Source of the DNA: Nageia nagi
Taxonomy: Eukaryota > Pinophyta
Assembly (NCBI GenBank): GCA_050084985.1
Contig: JBITNC010000001.1
Span: forward strand, 80,662,001-80,726,000
Length of the DNA: 64,000 nt
Reading direction: 5' to 3'
Positions 12,421 through 24,129 of this stretch are shown in pieces (position 1 is the first letter of the stretch; every line of letters begins with the position of its first letter). The notes beneath the pieces were generated by a model. It did not search any database. It was not told where the DNA came from and saw only the letters and a program-made list of their open reading frames with translations. Position numbers and translations under genes: made by a program.

Positions 12421-12999
12421 TTTATTAATAATTAATTATTTTTTAATTTTTTAATTATAAAGCAAGTAAATGACTTCATTAAAAATATAATTGTTGAATT
12501 ATATCACTATGTGGAGGCATAAAAGGATTAATGTGGTATTCAATGAAGAAGAGATGTCATCGACTCATGAAAAGAAGATAAATGTATCATCTAATGAGGA
12601 CAAGATACCACCATTAAGTCATGTTAGGAGGATAGATGTGTAATATGATGAGAATGTGGTATATGTCATTAATTTATACACAAATTATAGAAATGTAAGA
12701 TCATTCAAATTCCCACTTTAAAGATATTATATGCAATATTTAAGTAGTGTATATTATGGCTAATGTTATAAGAAAATTGCTCCATTAATGGCAATGACCC
12801 ATCTTCATCATCAAAAGATGATAGCCGTAGGTAATTAACATCAAATTTTGATTTAGTTTTGGAATTCATAATTAAATTAACTTAAATTAAGCAAAATAAA
12901 ATCAATATATCTTATTTGTATTGATATTTTAATTACACCTGATAATAATACTTATTAAGTCAAATTAAATCAACAAGGGGAAGAGATAACATAGCCATA
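12421..12999. other. No clear gene; possibly the upstream part of the CACTA relic
   Basis: After the satellite the sequence becomes ordinary AT-rich DNA. A short coding-like stretch at 12527-12640 (many Glu, Ser and Lys codons) is not recognisable. Confidence 0.4.
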
Positions 13000-15900
13000 G
13001 AGTTATTTCCAATAGGATGTGCTTTTTCAAGACTTGAATCAATCATTCATAATGAGAGAAAAGGATTTAATGATATTATCACTTGTTATTATAGGACATA
13101 TGTTATATGTGGGTGTTCAAGGTGTAGAGGTTTATAAAGACATCTAGGGAAAAATGTAAAAATACATTAGTGTGATATTGATCACCTACCAAAGATAGAG
13201 GGTGCAATAACTCCTATGATTACAGAAGATCCCATTGGTCTAGTTGAACCTACTAGATAATTTAAACGTTTAAAATAGAATGTTCACTGAAAGAACAAGA
13301 CATTAAGGATGATTTCAAAGATCACTCGCATGTGTTATTTTAAATGAGGAGACAATTAATCTACCATTATAGAATATTGATGATTTACATTTATCATATA
13401 ATCTACAACATTTATACAAGCCTACATATGAACATTTGACATACAATACATGGCCAATCGATAAACCTTTTTCAAAAGCTTATGAGTAATCACTTATTAT
13501 GATCATTCATACATGATCAAACTTTTTGAATTTATATATGATGTTGGTATGGATTTATGTATATTATCTACTGTGCATGTTTGTAAATATGCAATACAAT
13601 CAACATTGATGCCATTTTGTGGTTCAATGTACAATAAACTAGATACATATATGATCGACTAAATATAAATGGAAACATTGTAGGATACATAAATGGAAAT
13701 ATTGTAGGATAAATAAATGGAAACATTTTAAGATACATAAACATTTCAGAATTTGTAAATGATTAAGAAGACTTCATGGGTACAAGAATAGGTAGTTATG
13801 TAGGTGTAGTTCTTATTGATGTATTATGATACATTTATTCACCTATTAATGAAGCTATATTGTGATACACTTATTACACCTTATTTGCCTATTAGTGAAA
13901 ATATTATATTTTTTAATTATTTTAAGATAGACACATCAAAATGCAGCAAATAAACATATATTATACACCATTTTTACATCGAGAAAATATTCATTAGAAA
14001 AGAAGGAAGTGATTATGTAGAGTATTAAGTGATAATGCATATGTATGTTTTCTGATAGATTTAAATCCAATAGATCTTATTACAGTAGTCATGAATTCAA
14101 ACAGTAGTGATCGTAATGATAAAGAGAGAATAAGGCTCATCAAGAACAAAGTGCATTGAATGATTTATTTGATTCCATACATCCAAATAAAAATAAAAAT
14201 GATAATATCGACATTCATGATACTCCTCATACACATGATTATGTAAGAGATGGTAATTTTAAATATGATAATATGTATAGTTATTCCAAAATCCCTTTAT
14301 ATGAAGGAGCACATTTATCCAAGTTATTGACGATCCTACTTCTAAATAATTTGGCCAAATACAAGTTTCATTGCTCTTCTGAAGTATGTAATTTTTTATT
14401 TTTTAATATTTTAATTTTTATCAATTTATATATTAGATTTTATTTTCATTGTTTAATATTTAACAAAATAATTTTATTACTTTGTGTGGTATTATAGGTT
14501 ACTAAAAGAGAAGATGCTTCAAAGTGACAATATCATCCTTCCTTTGTGCAAAAAGGCACATGAAATTTTGATGGATGTAGGAGTAGAGTATCACTCAAAT
14601 CATGCATGTATTAACAATTGAATATTGTATAGAGGAACATATGAAAATATGAGTATATATCCAAAGTGTGATGCAAATAGTTACCATTCAAGAATGATAA
14701 GGAATAAGATTCCTCAAAAGGTTGTTCATCATATGCTAATCATATATAGTATGATGTGAATGTTTTGGTGTAAGTCACTTGCATAATATATGTATGGACA
14801 TGCAAATTTTAGAAGTGAAGAAGGTGTATTACTCCTTCTTGCAGATAGTAAAATAATTAAACATGTACAAAATAAGTGTCTTATTAAATTTCTTATGGAA
14901 CCTAGGATTTTTAGATTAGGTTTAGCAATTGATGGTGTCAATCCATTTTCTATATAATCATCTAATTATTCATTATGACCTATTGTTATAATCAATTATA
15001 ACATACATCCATGGATATCTAAAAGAAAAGAACATTTGATGTTGATTCTTATAGTCCTTGAAAAACATCATGTGAAAAATATAGATGTTTACCTTGAATC
15101 TTTAATTGATGAAATTGGTGCTCTTGTGGAATGGAATTTATATAATTGATATAATTAGACCTATCCAATAGAGGTCATTCACATTATATGTCATACTATG
15201 TTAGATTGTACTTGACTGTCTAGGTCTTATTGTTTGTTTAAGTATACTTATATACAATATTTATTACATGTGCATGTATATAAAATTAATATATTGTAAA
15301 TATTTAATTTTATTTTATGAGATAATAATGTATTATCTAATAAAAATTGTTACAATCCTTCATACAAAAGGTCATAATGCTTATCCATGATGTGCAAAAA
15401 ATCTCACAACAAGATATTCAAATCACTCAAAGAAGATGGAATACCTTGGCCATAGAAAATATTTGCCAATGGATCATAGTTTTTGAGATATGAAATCATA
15501 GTTTAATAGTGAGGTTGATACCACCCCCATTCCTTATTCTGCATCTCCTATGGATTGGTAGAAAAAGTACCAAGAAAGTGAATACAAATGTTGGATTATA
15601 GCCATTAAGGAAGGTATTGTTAAAGGACCAAATGAGGTTATTATTGGCAAAAGTGACTTACATGAAGATATAATTTAACAAAATATATCAATATGTTTAT
15701 TTATTTGAAAATATGCACATTCGTAATATAACAATTCAATGATTAATTTTATACATGACTTCAAGCATGAATAAACTATCAATATTTTATAAAATTTCAT
15801 ATAGGAAGCATTTGTTAGTGCCACATTTATTAGATCCTATGCACATTGTAAACAATATTGCATCTTATTTATATCAATATACAACAAGCAAATAATTAGA

Positions 15901-17810
15901 TAGTATTAATTTGATATATGAATTAAAAAAATAATACAAAATGTGCTTTATGGGCAAGTCAAAATTTAGATGGAACAAAAAAAATACTTAATTCTCCCAT
16001 ATGGATTATTAAAAAAGAATAATTATGCATGATACACAACATTCTTCAAACCATTAGAACACCAACTTAGTACAAATCATCTCTAAGAAGAGTATTCACT
16101 ATTGATGGTAAAATGACAGGATTAAAATCTTATGATTATCACAACTTCTTTCAAGATATTCTCATATTATATGTCTATAGAAATTATAAATCCTTATATT
16201 TGTATTAATATATATTTTATTCAAAATATTCATATTAATGTATATTTATTTACATTTTTTATTTTCACTTGCAATTCATAGATGTGTGAGTTTACCTTAT
16301 GATTTAATATATGCAATTGGTAGACTATCATTATTTCTGAGGTATGTCATGTTATAGTATTACTCTATAAAAAAATAGCATGTGTTTATTATCAAAGATA
16401 TTAATTATATTTTAATAAATAGGTGGTTAACTTTGATAGGGATATGTACATGTGGATGAAATAAATAGATGGCATAGAGAAATTATTGAAATTATCTATA
16501 TATTTAAAAAAGAAATGTCTAATTCTTTTATTAATATACAAGTGCACATATTGATCCACCTAGTAGATGCTATTGATATAGTAGGTGTTATAAGTGCTAG
16601 AAATATATTTTTTATGAAGAGATTTTTAAAATTACTAAAAACATAATTTGTTAGACAAAAATCATGACTAGAAGGATCTTTGGGTGAGGGATACATTGTA
16701 CAAGAATATTTTTTTATGCAATTGCGTATGTTTACCAAATCAATGATTATAACCTAAAGATGTGGCATGCAAATAAAGATATAAACAAATTAGAATGAGA
16801 GATTTTAGAAATAAATGGGATACCATATTGTCTTAAATGTACTAACAATATTTTAGATATTAGTAATTTATAATAATATGTATATAAATTTTAGATTTAA
16901 TTTAATCAATGATTACTAACAAGTATATATTATGTCATCGTGAATTTATAGATTGTAACATGTATGAATTTATAAATCAATTTATCATGATGAATATGGA
17001 ATGTTGTAAAATATGGATTAAATTGTACAATAATAAAAGGATTGCAATTGTAGAAGAATGTGCCTTATTTCACAGTCAAAATCCAAAGGGTACATCTCTA
17101 CCTACACATATAAAAGATGAAAATTGGGCAAAAGATTATCTAATAAGGTCATAGATGAAGCAAAAAATTGAAGAGAGAGAAAAAAGGAGAAAAGATAGAT
17201 GATTATGCAATAAATATAACTATTGAATGCAATAAAATGGTAATTATTATTTCATTCACATGTATTTAATTTTTAATATGTTTATAATATAGTTACAACT
17301 TATATAAATATAATAATTGCACTAATAACATTTTTATGTAAATGTGTGCAATCATTATCTTTCACTTCAATGTGGGCATATGGTAAACACTTCATAATTG
17401 AAAAGAATGATATTTGATTATGAAGTGATGTTTGATTTTGACCAAGAAAGAATGCAAGTACAAGAGATAAAAACTAGAAAAAATGAATATTACAATATAT
17501 TGGGAAAATTTAAGAAATTATTCAATTGGATTATAGGTCATTCAAGTGTATAGTATTTAAATGTAAATGGTTCAAATGATTTAATAGAAGAACAATCTTT
17601 CATGATATACCTTGTAATTATTGTGCAATCAACTCTACACGATATTTACATGAAGATAAAAAGCCTTATATTTTACCACAATATTGCAGTCAAATATTTT
17701 TCTTTCTAGATGTATTGGAAGAAAAAATATGGTTTCTATTTAATTATGATCATAGAGGAAAACATATTGTACATCCTATTGATGATGAAGATGATAATGA
17801 AAATTAAATG
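13000..17810 (+). pseudogene. CACTA (En/Spm) TnpD-type transposase relic
   Basis: Conserved blocks of a CACTA TnpD protein appear in the right order on the plus strand, broken by stops and AT-rich gaps. A Cys-rich stretch near 13080-13150 may be the transposase-associated N-terminal domain. KIPLYEGAHLSKL (14289-14327) opens the Transposase_21 region. After a gap come FRLGLAIDGVNPF (about 14910-14950), NIDVYLESLIDE (about 15080-15115) and LGHRKYLPMDHSF (about 15443-15482). The IDGKMTGLKSYDYHNF block (about 16100-16150) and LEGSLGEGYIVQEY (about 16670-16715) match the DUF4218 region. IVFKCKWFK and KKPYILPQYCSQ (about 17549-17690) match the DUF4216 C-terminal domain. Many in-frame stops make it non-functional. 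Terminal inverted repeats were not found. The assignment rests on remembered family consensus. Confidence 0.8.
14384..14497 (+). other. Intron-like gap in the TnpD relic
   Basis: A 114-bp, very AT-rich stretch begins GTATGT and ends TTATAG. It separates two TnpD blocks that are adjacent in the family: FHCSSE before it and LLKEKMLQSD just after it. Joining at these exact sites leaves the second block one base out of frame, so either the splice site or the coding sequence has decayed. Confidence 0.4.
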
Positions 17811-18780
17811 ATTAATAAAATGAAATTGAAGCATTTAATATTCTAAATTATTTTTTTATGGATATTATGTATTTGATTACATTTCATTTTAAACCAAAAT
17901 ATTTAATCACTTGAGCATTTTGGGAAGCAGATCTAGGCACCCAAGATAGATTTTTTCCAAATGAATTTAGCATTATAAATAACATCACAAATAGCATTAG
18001 TATGTATAAGGAAAACAACTTCAATATTAACATCAAATATGGTGTCAAGAAATTTGAGAAAATAGTTTCATATTTAGCATCAAATTTGGCATCAAAACAT
18101 GCATGAAAAAGTGGGAAAATGATAATTTATGCCTGCCTTAACTTTTTACTCATGCCCTGACACCCTCTCTAATGTTATATCCCCTATTTATAGTAGTGAA
18201 TCAAGCTCCATGACCTCAAATACATGCTCAATAGAAGGAAAATCATTCAAATTAAATTTAGATTCAATAGGATGTAATTCATTAATTGGCCATTCAAATT
18301 CAATAAATATTATAATATTCAACACATGTTTACAAATGTTACTTTGTAAGGCTCACTTATAATCACATGAAGAAAAATGTTCATCATATTTGGTAATAAT
18401 GTATTTGGTTGAAAGATTTGTTTGATTCCATACCCAATATGGACTAGGAATACTTTCATGGCAAGAATAGTCAAAATCAAGAATTATATGAGATTTCTCT
18501 AGTGAGATTTTAATATTATTCTTTTTTTTTCTAGTTACACCACTACACAACCAATTTTGCATCATACCATGCATCAATCCATGATATTATTTAAAAAAAT
18601 AATAGTATAAATCATGACATATCAATTGACATTGTCAAACAAAACATCATTTTTTGTGTCAACAAATACATCAATGAATGTATCATATATCGATGTTCTA
18701 AGCATCAAATAATTAACATTATACAAGATGTATAAATCATCATTTATAGTTTCCAAATAATAATATTTAGGGGATGATGA
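17811..18780. other. No gene seen
   Basis: AT-rich DNA after the TnpD relic. The 77-codon plus-strand frame at 18129-18362 and the minus-strand frame at 18353-18577 show no recognisable motif. Confidence 0.5.
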
Positions 18781-19140
18781 AAATTTATTATTTACATCAT
18801 GCATCTTGGCAAACAATTTGTGTATCTCCTCTACTCTTTCACATTTTGCATAAATTTCTACCAAGATACTCACACCCACAACATCTGATAAAAATTTGAT
18901 TTTAAAGAGTCTTTTATGTATGTATAAACCCTTTTACAAATCTCTTACTTTATTGCATGCCTTGAGGATGCTCAAAAAGGTGAATTCATCTGGTTGGACT
19001 ATTGTTGGTGTTTATTGCATTTGGAAAAATAGTTTCAATACGTGTTGATGAAAGTCATGTCTTTGGTAACCTGAAATTATCATATTTTATGAGCAGATGT
19101 ATCATTCAATCATACATTCAAAAACTTCACAAGCATCCAC
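18781..19140 (-). pseudogene. PPR (PLS-class) protein fragment
   Basis: One minus-strand frame of about 120 codons reads as consecutive pentatricopeptide repeats. The C-terminal half of one repeat (VDACEVFECMIE) is followed by NMIISGYQ..HVLKLFFQMQ, then QPDEFTFLSILKACNKVRDL, then SILVEIYAKCERVEEIHKLF and AKMHDVN. The ISGY, PDEFTF, LKAC, IYAKC and KLF positions are those of plant PLS-type PPR proteins, which bind organellar RNA. Four stop codons interrupt the otherwise unshifted frame (after CMIE, ICS, FFQMQ and VRDL), so it is dead. Flanking sequence on both sides does not continue the repeats clearly. It may be a captured or duplicated gene fragment. Confidence 0.85.
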
Positions 19141-19805
19141 CAAAAGTTTTGGGCATATACCAAACTTCGTGTGCATCAACCAAACTTCATGGGGCTAAAG
19201 TATGCAATGCATATTTTGCTTACTACAAAATATAGATACACACTACTCTCTATGTTCTTCAACATATCTTTAGCTCCTATAGACCTGCATCACCAAAAAT
19301 TCCCTTATAAAGGGAAATCTTCTTCATTCACTCATCAATGGCATCATACTCTCCATAAAAATTGATCATCGATCAAGGGAATGCATCAACGATTAATAGC
19401 GGATTATGCCATGATCTATGTGCATGATATACATCTTTTTTTCTATTCTTTATTCTACTTGATGTATTATTTTATGCAATTAATACATCAACCAATACGC
19501 CAATCAATACGTTAATTAATATTTCAACTAATATGTAAATCCATGGGTCAACCAATAAGTCAACCAATGCATAAAAAAAAATTGGTTTTATATAGATTAA
19601 TGTAGACATGCTAAATAATGATGCATCTTGCATCATGGTATCAAAATGCAATTATATGATGTATGGTATGAGGTAAAATCGTTAAAGTGTAGTAGTGTTA
19701 GTTCAAAAACTATTAGACTTTAGCATGTTTTTATTCTTGTAGTATGGATTTACACGTTTGAAAAGTGTGTAAATTAACCAATCCAACCTCCTTACACTCT
19801 TCTTA
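19141..19805. other. No gene seen; ATG..CAAT-type short repeats
   Basis: Contains a run of loosely repeated CAACCAATAxGTCAA units at about 19485-19570. Positions 19203-19250 on the plus strand resemble the minus strand of 63525-63575 (TGCAATGCA(C/T)ATTTTGCTTAC). This is a short shared repeat of unknown nature. Confidence 0.4.
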
Positions 19806-21066
19806 CTATTTTCTCCAAGAAATATAAGCATTAAGAATCCATGGTAAGGCTCTATGGAGTATTAGTTTCTTAGTTTTCATATCATAAATCTTAAAAAAAA
19901 TTGGCCCACATGGATGTAAATGATATAAGTCTAAATAAGAATCAAACATTGAATATAAAGTGATATCCTTAATAAGTGCCATTAATGATTTTATTTTACA
20001 TGTGGCATAAATAATTTCTTCCAACTTAGAGAATATTCTCCTACCCACATCTTTGGAAGATGCATACTTCCAAAAAAATTCAACCATGCTTTATGTACAT
20101 ACCATAAACATAGCAAATGCTTGCAGTTGAAAAGTTTCTTAAAATAAAATTGTAAATTGAGTTTTAACTGGACTTCATAACTCATACCTTATAGTTTATA
20201 GTTTAGCTAGTGCATCATATATCATAAAGGCATTTACCTGCCAATCAAGTTGAAGTTATTTTTACCAATCATGTAATATGTGTAATAATTTTTGCATATC
20301 ATTTATCTGATTATGCTGAAAAATCATCAATGCAACTAGCATCCCACTCTCTTGACAATAAAAAAAAGCAATATGTGGAAGTTGGTACTACAATTAACAA
20401 CAAAAAATTTAGAAATGCATGAATGTGTTGAATTGTACATAAAAAAAATAAGATAGTAAACTAACTAAATATCTATTAGTACTAAATGTTCAGTCTATTC
20501 CAATCACATTATTGTAAAAATATGCTTGAATGCTCAAAATAAAACCCTTAAACATATTTATCAATTGATGATAAATAAAACATTTTTTTCCTCTTGAAAC
20601 TAAAAATTAACACTATGTGAATCATTATCATGTTTTTGCACCTTCATGTTCTTAATATTAATTTCTATAATGAGCATATTTTTCCTTTTGAAATAATTAT
20701 CTTGAATTATTGGCAAGTCATATAAATTCTTATTCAAGTATTTTCCATTTTAAATTTGGTCAACATACATACCTATAAGTAACAATGCCTCAATCATTGA
20801 TACTAACTCAACTGATAAATGTGGTAAAATATTGCTCTCTCATCTTTTGATGGTTCATTGAAACCATTGAAATGAAATACATCAAAATCCACATGATTGA
20901 AATTATTATATGTTATGAAGGAAGTATCATGTTTGTATTCATATACATGAACAAGAACATGACATTGGTATCCTCTCGAATGGATAAAATACTTCTTCCT
21001 TTTTTGTGGAGAAGGGGCTTTCCTATTATCTTCGAGACCATATGAACAACAATAACTAAAATTCCA
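19806..21066 (-). pseudogene. MULE-like transposase relic
   Basis: Read on the minus strand, a frame from 21060 gives YGLEDNRKAPSPQKRKKYF and then GYQCHVLVHVYEYKHDT, resembling the N-terminal FAR1/FLYWCH-like region of Mutator-type transposases. Frame-shifted pieces follow: LSVELVSMIEALLLIGMYVD (about 20819-20760) and NMKVQKHDNDSHSV (about 20652-20610). Near the end are LLCLWYVHKAW (about 20125-20090) and, in another frame, RRIFSKLEEIIYATCKIKSL (from about 20041). The CLWxVxKAW block corresponds to the region after the DDE catalytic core of MULE domains. Several frameshifts and stops make it inactive. The family call is tentative; a related SWIM/FAR1-type transposase is possible. Confidence 0.6.
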
Positions 21067-21335
21067 TAATAATAGAATAGTTCATATATGTATAACATTT
21101 TATATAATGAAAAAGTAACAGTTAAGTTTAAAAATTACACTTACATTTCTCTTATTTGTAATGCAAATCCCTTTAGTGGATTCTCAAAATTAGTTTCATC
21201 ATGGATATTGTTAACTAATTTTTTGTAAGAAAGTTCATTACATATTCAAATTATTTTGTTTCGCTTCTTTGAAGTCCTCCAATCTACAAAGAGGTTCAAC
21301 TATGACCAAATCTATGTGTAGACAAACAAATACAA
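21067..21335. other. Upstream remnant of the MULE-like relic
   Basis: Weak coding-like minus-strand segments such as CRLEDFKEAKQNNLNM suggest that the N-terminal part of the transposase continues to the edge of the copia insertion. Too degraded to define. Confidence 0.3.
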
Positions 21336-21340
21336 GTGTC
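21336..21340. repeat. Target-site duplication, left copy (GTGTC)
   Basis: GTGTC directly precedes the TGTTAG edge of the left LTR and is repeated exactly at 26420-26424. Confidence 0.95.
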
Positions 21341-21875
21341 TGTTAGGATTTAATAAGTTTATATAAGCAAGAGCATCAATAATTCTCTTACTCCTTAGCA
21401 AAAGAAACAACATTCAAAGCATACTACTGAAATCAAATAACCATGAACATCAATCACACAAAGAGAGACACAAAAGATAACGTGGTTCACCCAATGTAGG
21501 CTACATCCACGGAGAAGCTTTCAACCCTTTTGCATATCATTCTTCAAAGTCCTCCAAGCAACAAACCAGCAGCATAACCTTGCTACAATCTTCACTTTGG
21601 AGTTACAACAAAACCTCACTACAATCTCTCTCTCAATAATCACAATCTACTTCACAATTGCTGTCAAAACTACAATACTACATGCCTCAACTCAAGCCTC
21701 TTATTTATAGGTACAAACTAACCCAACTTAAACCCAAGTTGGATCAGGAAGGTTGTTAGGTAACCCCCAACCCTTCTATAACTGATAACCAGGTGTCATG
21801 GCTTCTTGGCAACTGAAAAACGAGAAAGAAACTGCTCTCTATTTTCTAGCCGGTTGTAGTCTCCATTTTCTAACA
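21341..21875 (-). repeat. 3' LTR of the copia element
   Basis: 535 bp bounded by TGTTAG and CTAACA. The TATA-like CTATAAATAA lies on the minus strand at 21701-21710. It differs from the other LTR at four positions: AACCC/AACTC, GGCAA/GGAAA, AACGAG/AATGAG and CTATTT/CTGTTT. Confidence 0.97.
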
Positions 21876-21886
21876 ATCTCCCACTT
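21876..21886 (-). promoter_or_regulatory. Polypurine tract
   Basis: On the minus strand, AAGTGGGAGAT directly precedes the TGTTAG start of the 3' LTR. This is the usual form of a plant copia PPT. Confidence 0.9.
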
Positions 21887-21935
21887 GGAGACTTCTTCCT
21901 CTGCAACAAGGGTCAAAAGCTTCTCATCTTGGCCT

Positions 21936-23303
21936 TTACTCCTTAAGACCAATCCAAGTTGAGCAAGAGCCCAACTTCTCCTTTGTAACAACTTTAGTGA
22001 ACATGTCCGTAGGATTTTGAGACGTGTGAATCTTCCCCAAACTGACTGAACCATCCTCCAACACTACCCTGATGAAGTGATACCTCAATTTGATATGCTT
22101 GGTTCTCGAATGGAAGGCTGAGTTCTTTGCAAGATGAATGGCACTCTGGCTATCGCTCCATAGCTTCGCATCCTCCTGCACCTTTCCCAGTTCCTCCATC
22201 AATCTCTTTAACCAAATCAATTCTTTACTTGCCTCCGTGATCGCAACATACTCTGCCTCAGTAGTGGAGAGAGCCACAACCTGTTGGAGCTTTGAAATCC
22301 AACTCACCGCTGTACCTCCAATGGTAAACACATATCCTGTAGTGCTTCTCCCACCATCTATATCACCTGCCATGTCAGAATCAACATAACCTTGCAAATA
22401 AGAATTAGATCCACCAAAACATAAAGAGTAATGAGAAGTACCCTTTAAATACCTAAGGATCCATTTAACTGCTTCCCAATGCCCTTTTCCTGGATTGTTC
22501 ATGAATCTACTAACCACTCCCACTGCTTGTGTTATATCTGGTCTAGTGCACACCATTGCATACATTAAACTTCCAACCGCTGAAGCATAAGGAACCTTAG
22601 TCATGTACTCCTTTTCCTTATCTGTCTTAGGACATAAATGTTTGGTGAGTTTAAAATGCTTTGCCAATGGTGTAGTTACAGATTTTGCATCTTTCATATT
22701 GAACCTTTTAAGAACCTTATCAATATAATCTTCTTGACTTAGTCTAAGCAAGTGGTTTTGTTTATCTCTTGTTATTTTCATTCCAAGTATTTGTTTAGCT
22801 TCACCCAAATCCTTCATTTCAAAAGTATTAGCCAACTTTTCCTTAAGATCAACAATATCTTGCATACTAGATCCTGCTACCAACATATCATCCACATATA
22901 AAAGCAAGATTACATAGTTGCCATTTGTTGTCTTCCTTACATACACACAATGATCAGATTGACATCTTACAAATTTATTTATTATCATGAAAGTGTCAAA
23001 CTTATGATACCATTGCCTAGGTGCTTGCTTCAAACCATACAAGCTCTTTTCCAATTTACATACATACCCTTCTTTACCTTTGACCTCAAAACCTTCGGGT
23101 TGATGCATATAAATATCCTCCTCCAAATCCCCATGAAGGAAAGCTGTCTTTACATCCAATTGTTCAAGAAACAAGTTTTCAGTAGCAACAAGACTCAATA
23201 TTGCTCTAATCGAGGTCATTTTAACAACTGGAGAAAAGATCTCATCATAATCTATACCTTTTTTCTGTTCAAAACCTTTTACCACATGTCTTGCCTTGTA
23301 CCT
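21936..23303 (-). pseudogene. pol 3' part: reverse transcriptase and RNase H
   Basis: About 455 codons remain open in the same frame as the upstream integrase piece. The RT begins with the RYKAR..VKGF block. It contains QLDVKTAFLHGDLEEDIYM, SLYGLKQAPRQW and the catalytic LLYVDDMLVAG. The RNase H part has YVDSDMAGD, STTGYVFTIGGTAVSW and LSTTEAEYVA, followed by DSQSAIHLAKN and RTKHIKLRYHFIR. The catalytic Asp pair of RT and the key RNase H acidic residues are present. Only the two stop codons just upstream detach it from the polyprotein. It ends about 50 bp before the PPT, as expected. Confidence 0.95.
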
Positions 23304-23309
23304 TTATCA
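23304..23309 (-). other. Two adjacent in-frame stop codons
   Basis: On the minus strand TGA (23307-23309) and TAA (23304-23306) follow the codons for KEEVDG and precede RYKAR. A one-base gain in the G run and a one-base loss in the A run within a few bases would produce exactly this. Two independent nonsense changes are less likely. A homopolymer sequencing error is also possible. Confidence 0.8.
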
Positions 23310-24129
23310 CCCATCTACCTCTTCCTTTATCCTGTACACCCATTTGTTAGTAAGTGCCTTCTTACCCTCTGGAAGCTCAACCAAACTCCAAGTTTGATTC
23401 TTAAGTAAGGAGTCCATCTCCTCCTTCATAGCATGCTCCCACTTAATCTGTGTATCACCCTGCATAGCTTCATCAAAACATTCAGGTTCACCACCATCAG
23501 TATAAATAATATGATAAAGAGCAGGAGAGTATCGTTCAGGAGGATTTCTAGTCCTTGAGGACCTTCTAAGTGACAAAGTTTGAGGTGTTTGTGGTGGAGG
23601 TGCTTGAACATTATTATTATCAGGACCCTTATATTGATCAACATCTTCTAGAGATACAAACTTGGGTTCCTCAACATTTTGCAATCTATCTTTATACATG
23701 CTTTTCTCATTGAATACAACATCTCTACTTCTAATGATTTTATGGTTATCAGCATCCCATAACCTATATCCCAAATCATTAACACCATATCCAACAAAAT
23801 AGCATTTTTGTGATTTTGCATCAAGTTTCTTTCTATCCTCTTTATCAACATGTGCAAAAGCCTCACAACCAAAGACTCTCAAGAATGAGTAATTCACCTT
23901 TTTACCTATCCACATCTCCTCTGGAATGCCTCCATCTAAAGCCATAGATGGACCCCTGTTAATCAAATAAACAGCAGTGTCAATAGCATCAGCCCAAAGA
24001 TTCAAAGAAAACCCAGCATGTATCCTCATACTTCTAGCCCTTTCCAAGATAGTCCTATTCATTCTTTCTGCAACCCCATTTTCCTGTGGAGTTCTAGGAA
24101 CCACCTTAATCCTTCTAATGCCATTGAAA
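23307..24129 (-). pseudogene. pol middle part: integrase C-terminal region
   Basis: Begins in frame at NGIRRIKVVPRTPQENGVAE and contains the third integrase catalytic residue (the Glu of NGVAERMNRT). It continues through WADAIDTAVYLINRGPS, the GKKVNYSFLRVFGCEAFAHV block and the variable linker, to the conserved WVYRIKEEVDG just before RT. It is shifted relative to the upstream frame. An apparent extra 35 bp of open frame upstream of 24129 is not homologous in this frame. Confidence 0.92.

Noticed and set aside
14384-14497. The tail of the 113-codon frame starting at 14156 as coding sequence
   Set aside because: After 14384 the frame is Phe/Ile/Leu-rich AT sequence with intron-like ends; the conserved transposase block resumes after 14498.
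19676-19698. Reverse complement CACTACTACACTTTAACG as the right terminus of the CACTA relic
   Set aside because: No corresponding left terminus was found upstream of 13000.
22138-23408. Plus-strand open frames of 83 and 152 codons
   Set aside because: They are antisense to the well-supported reverse transcriptase and integrase of the copia element.
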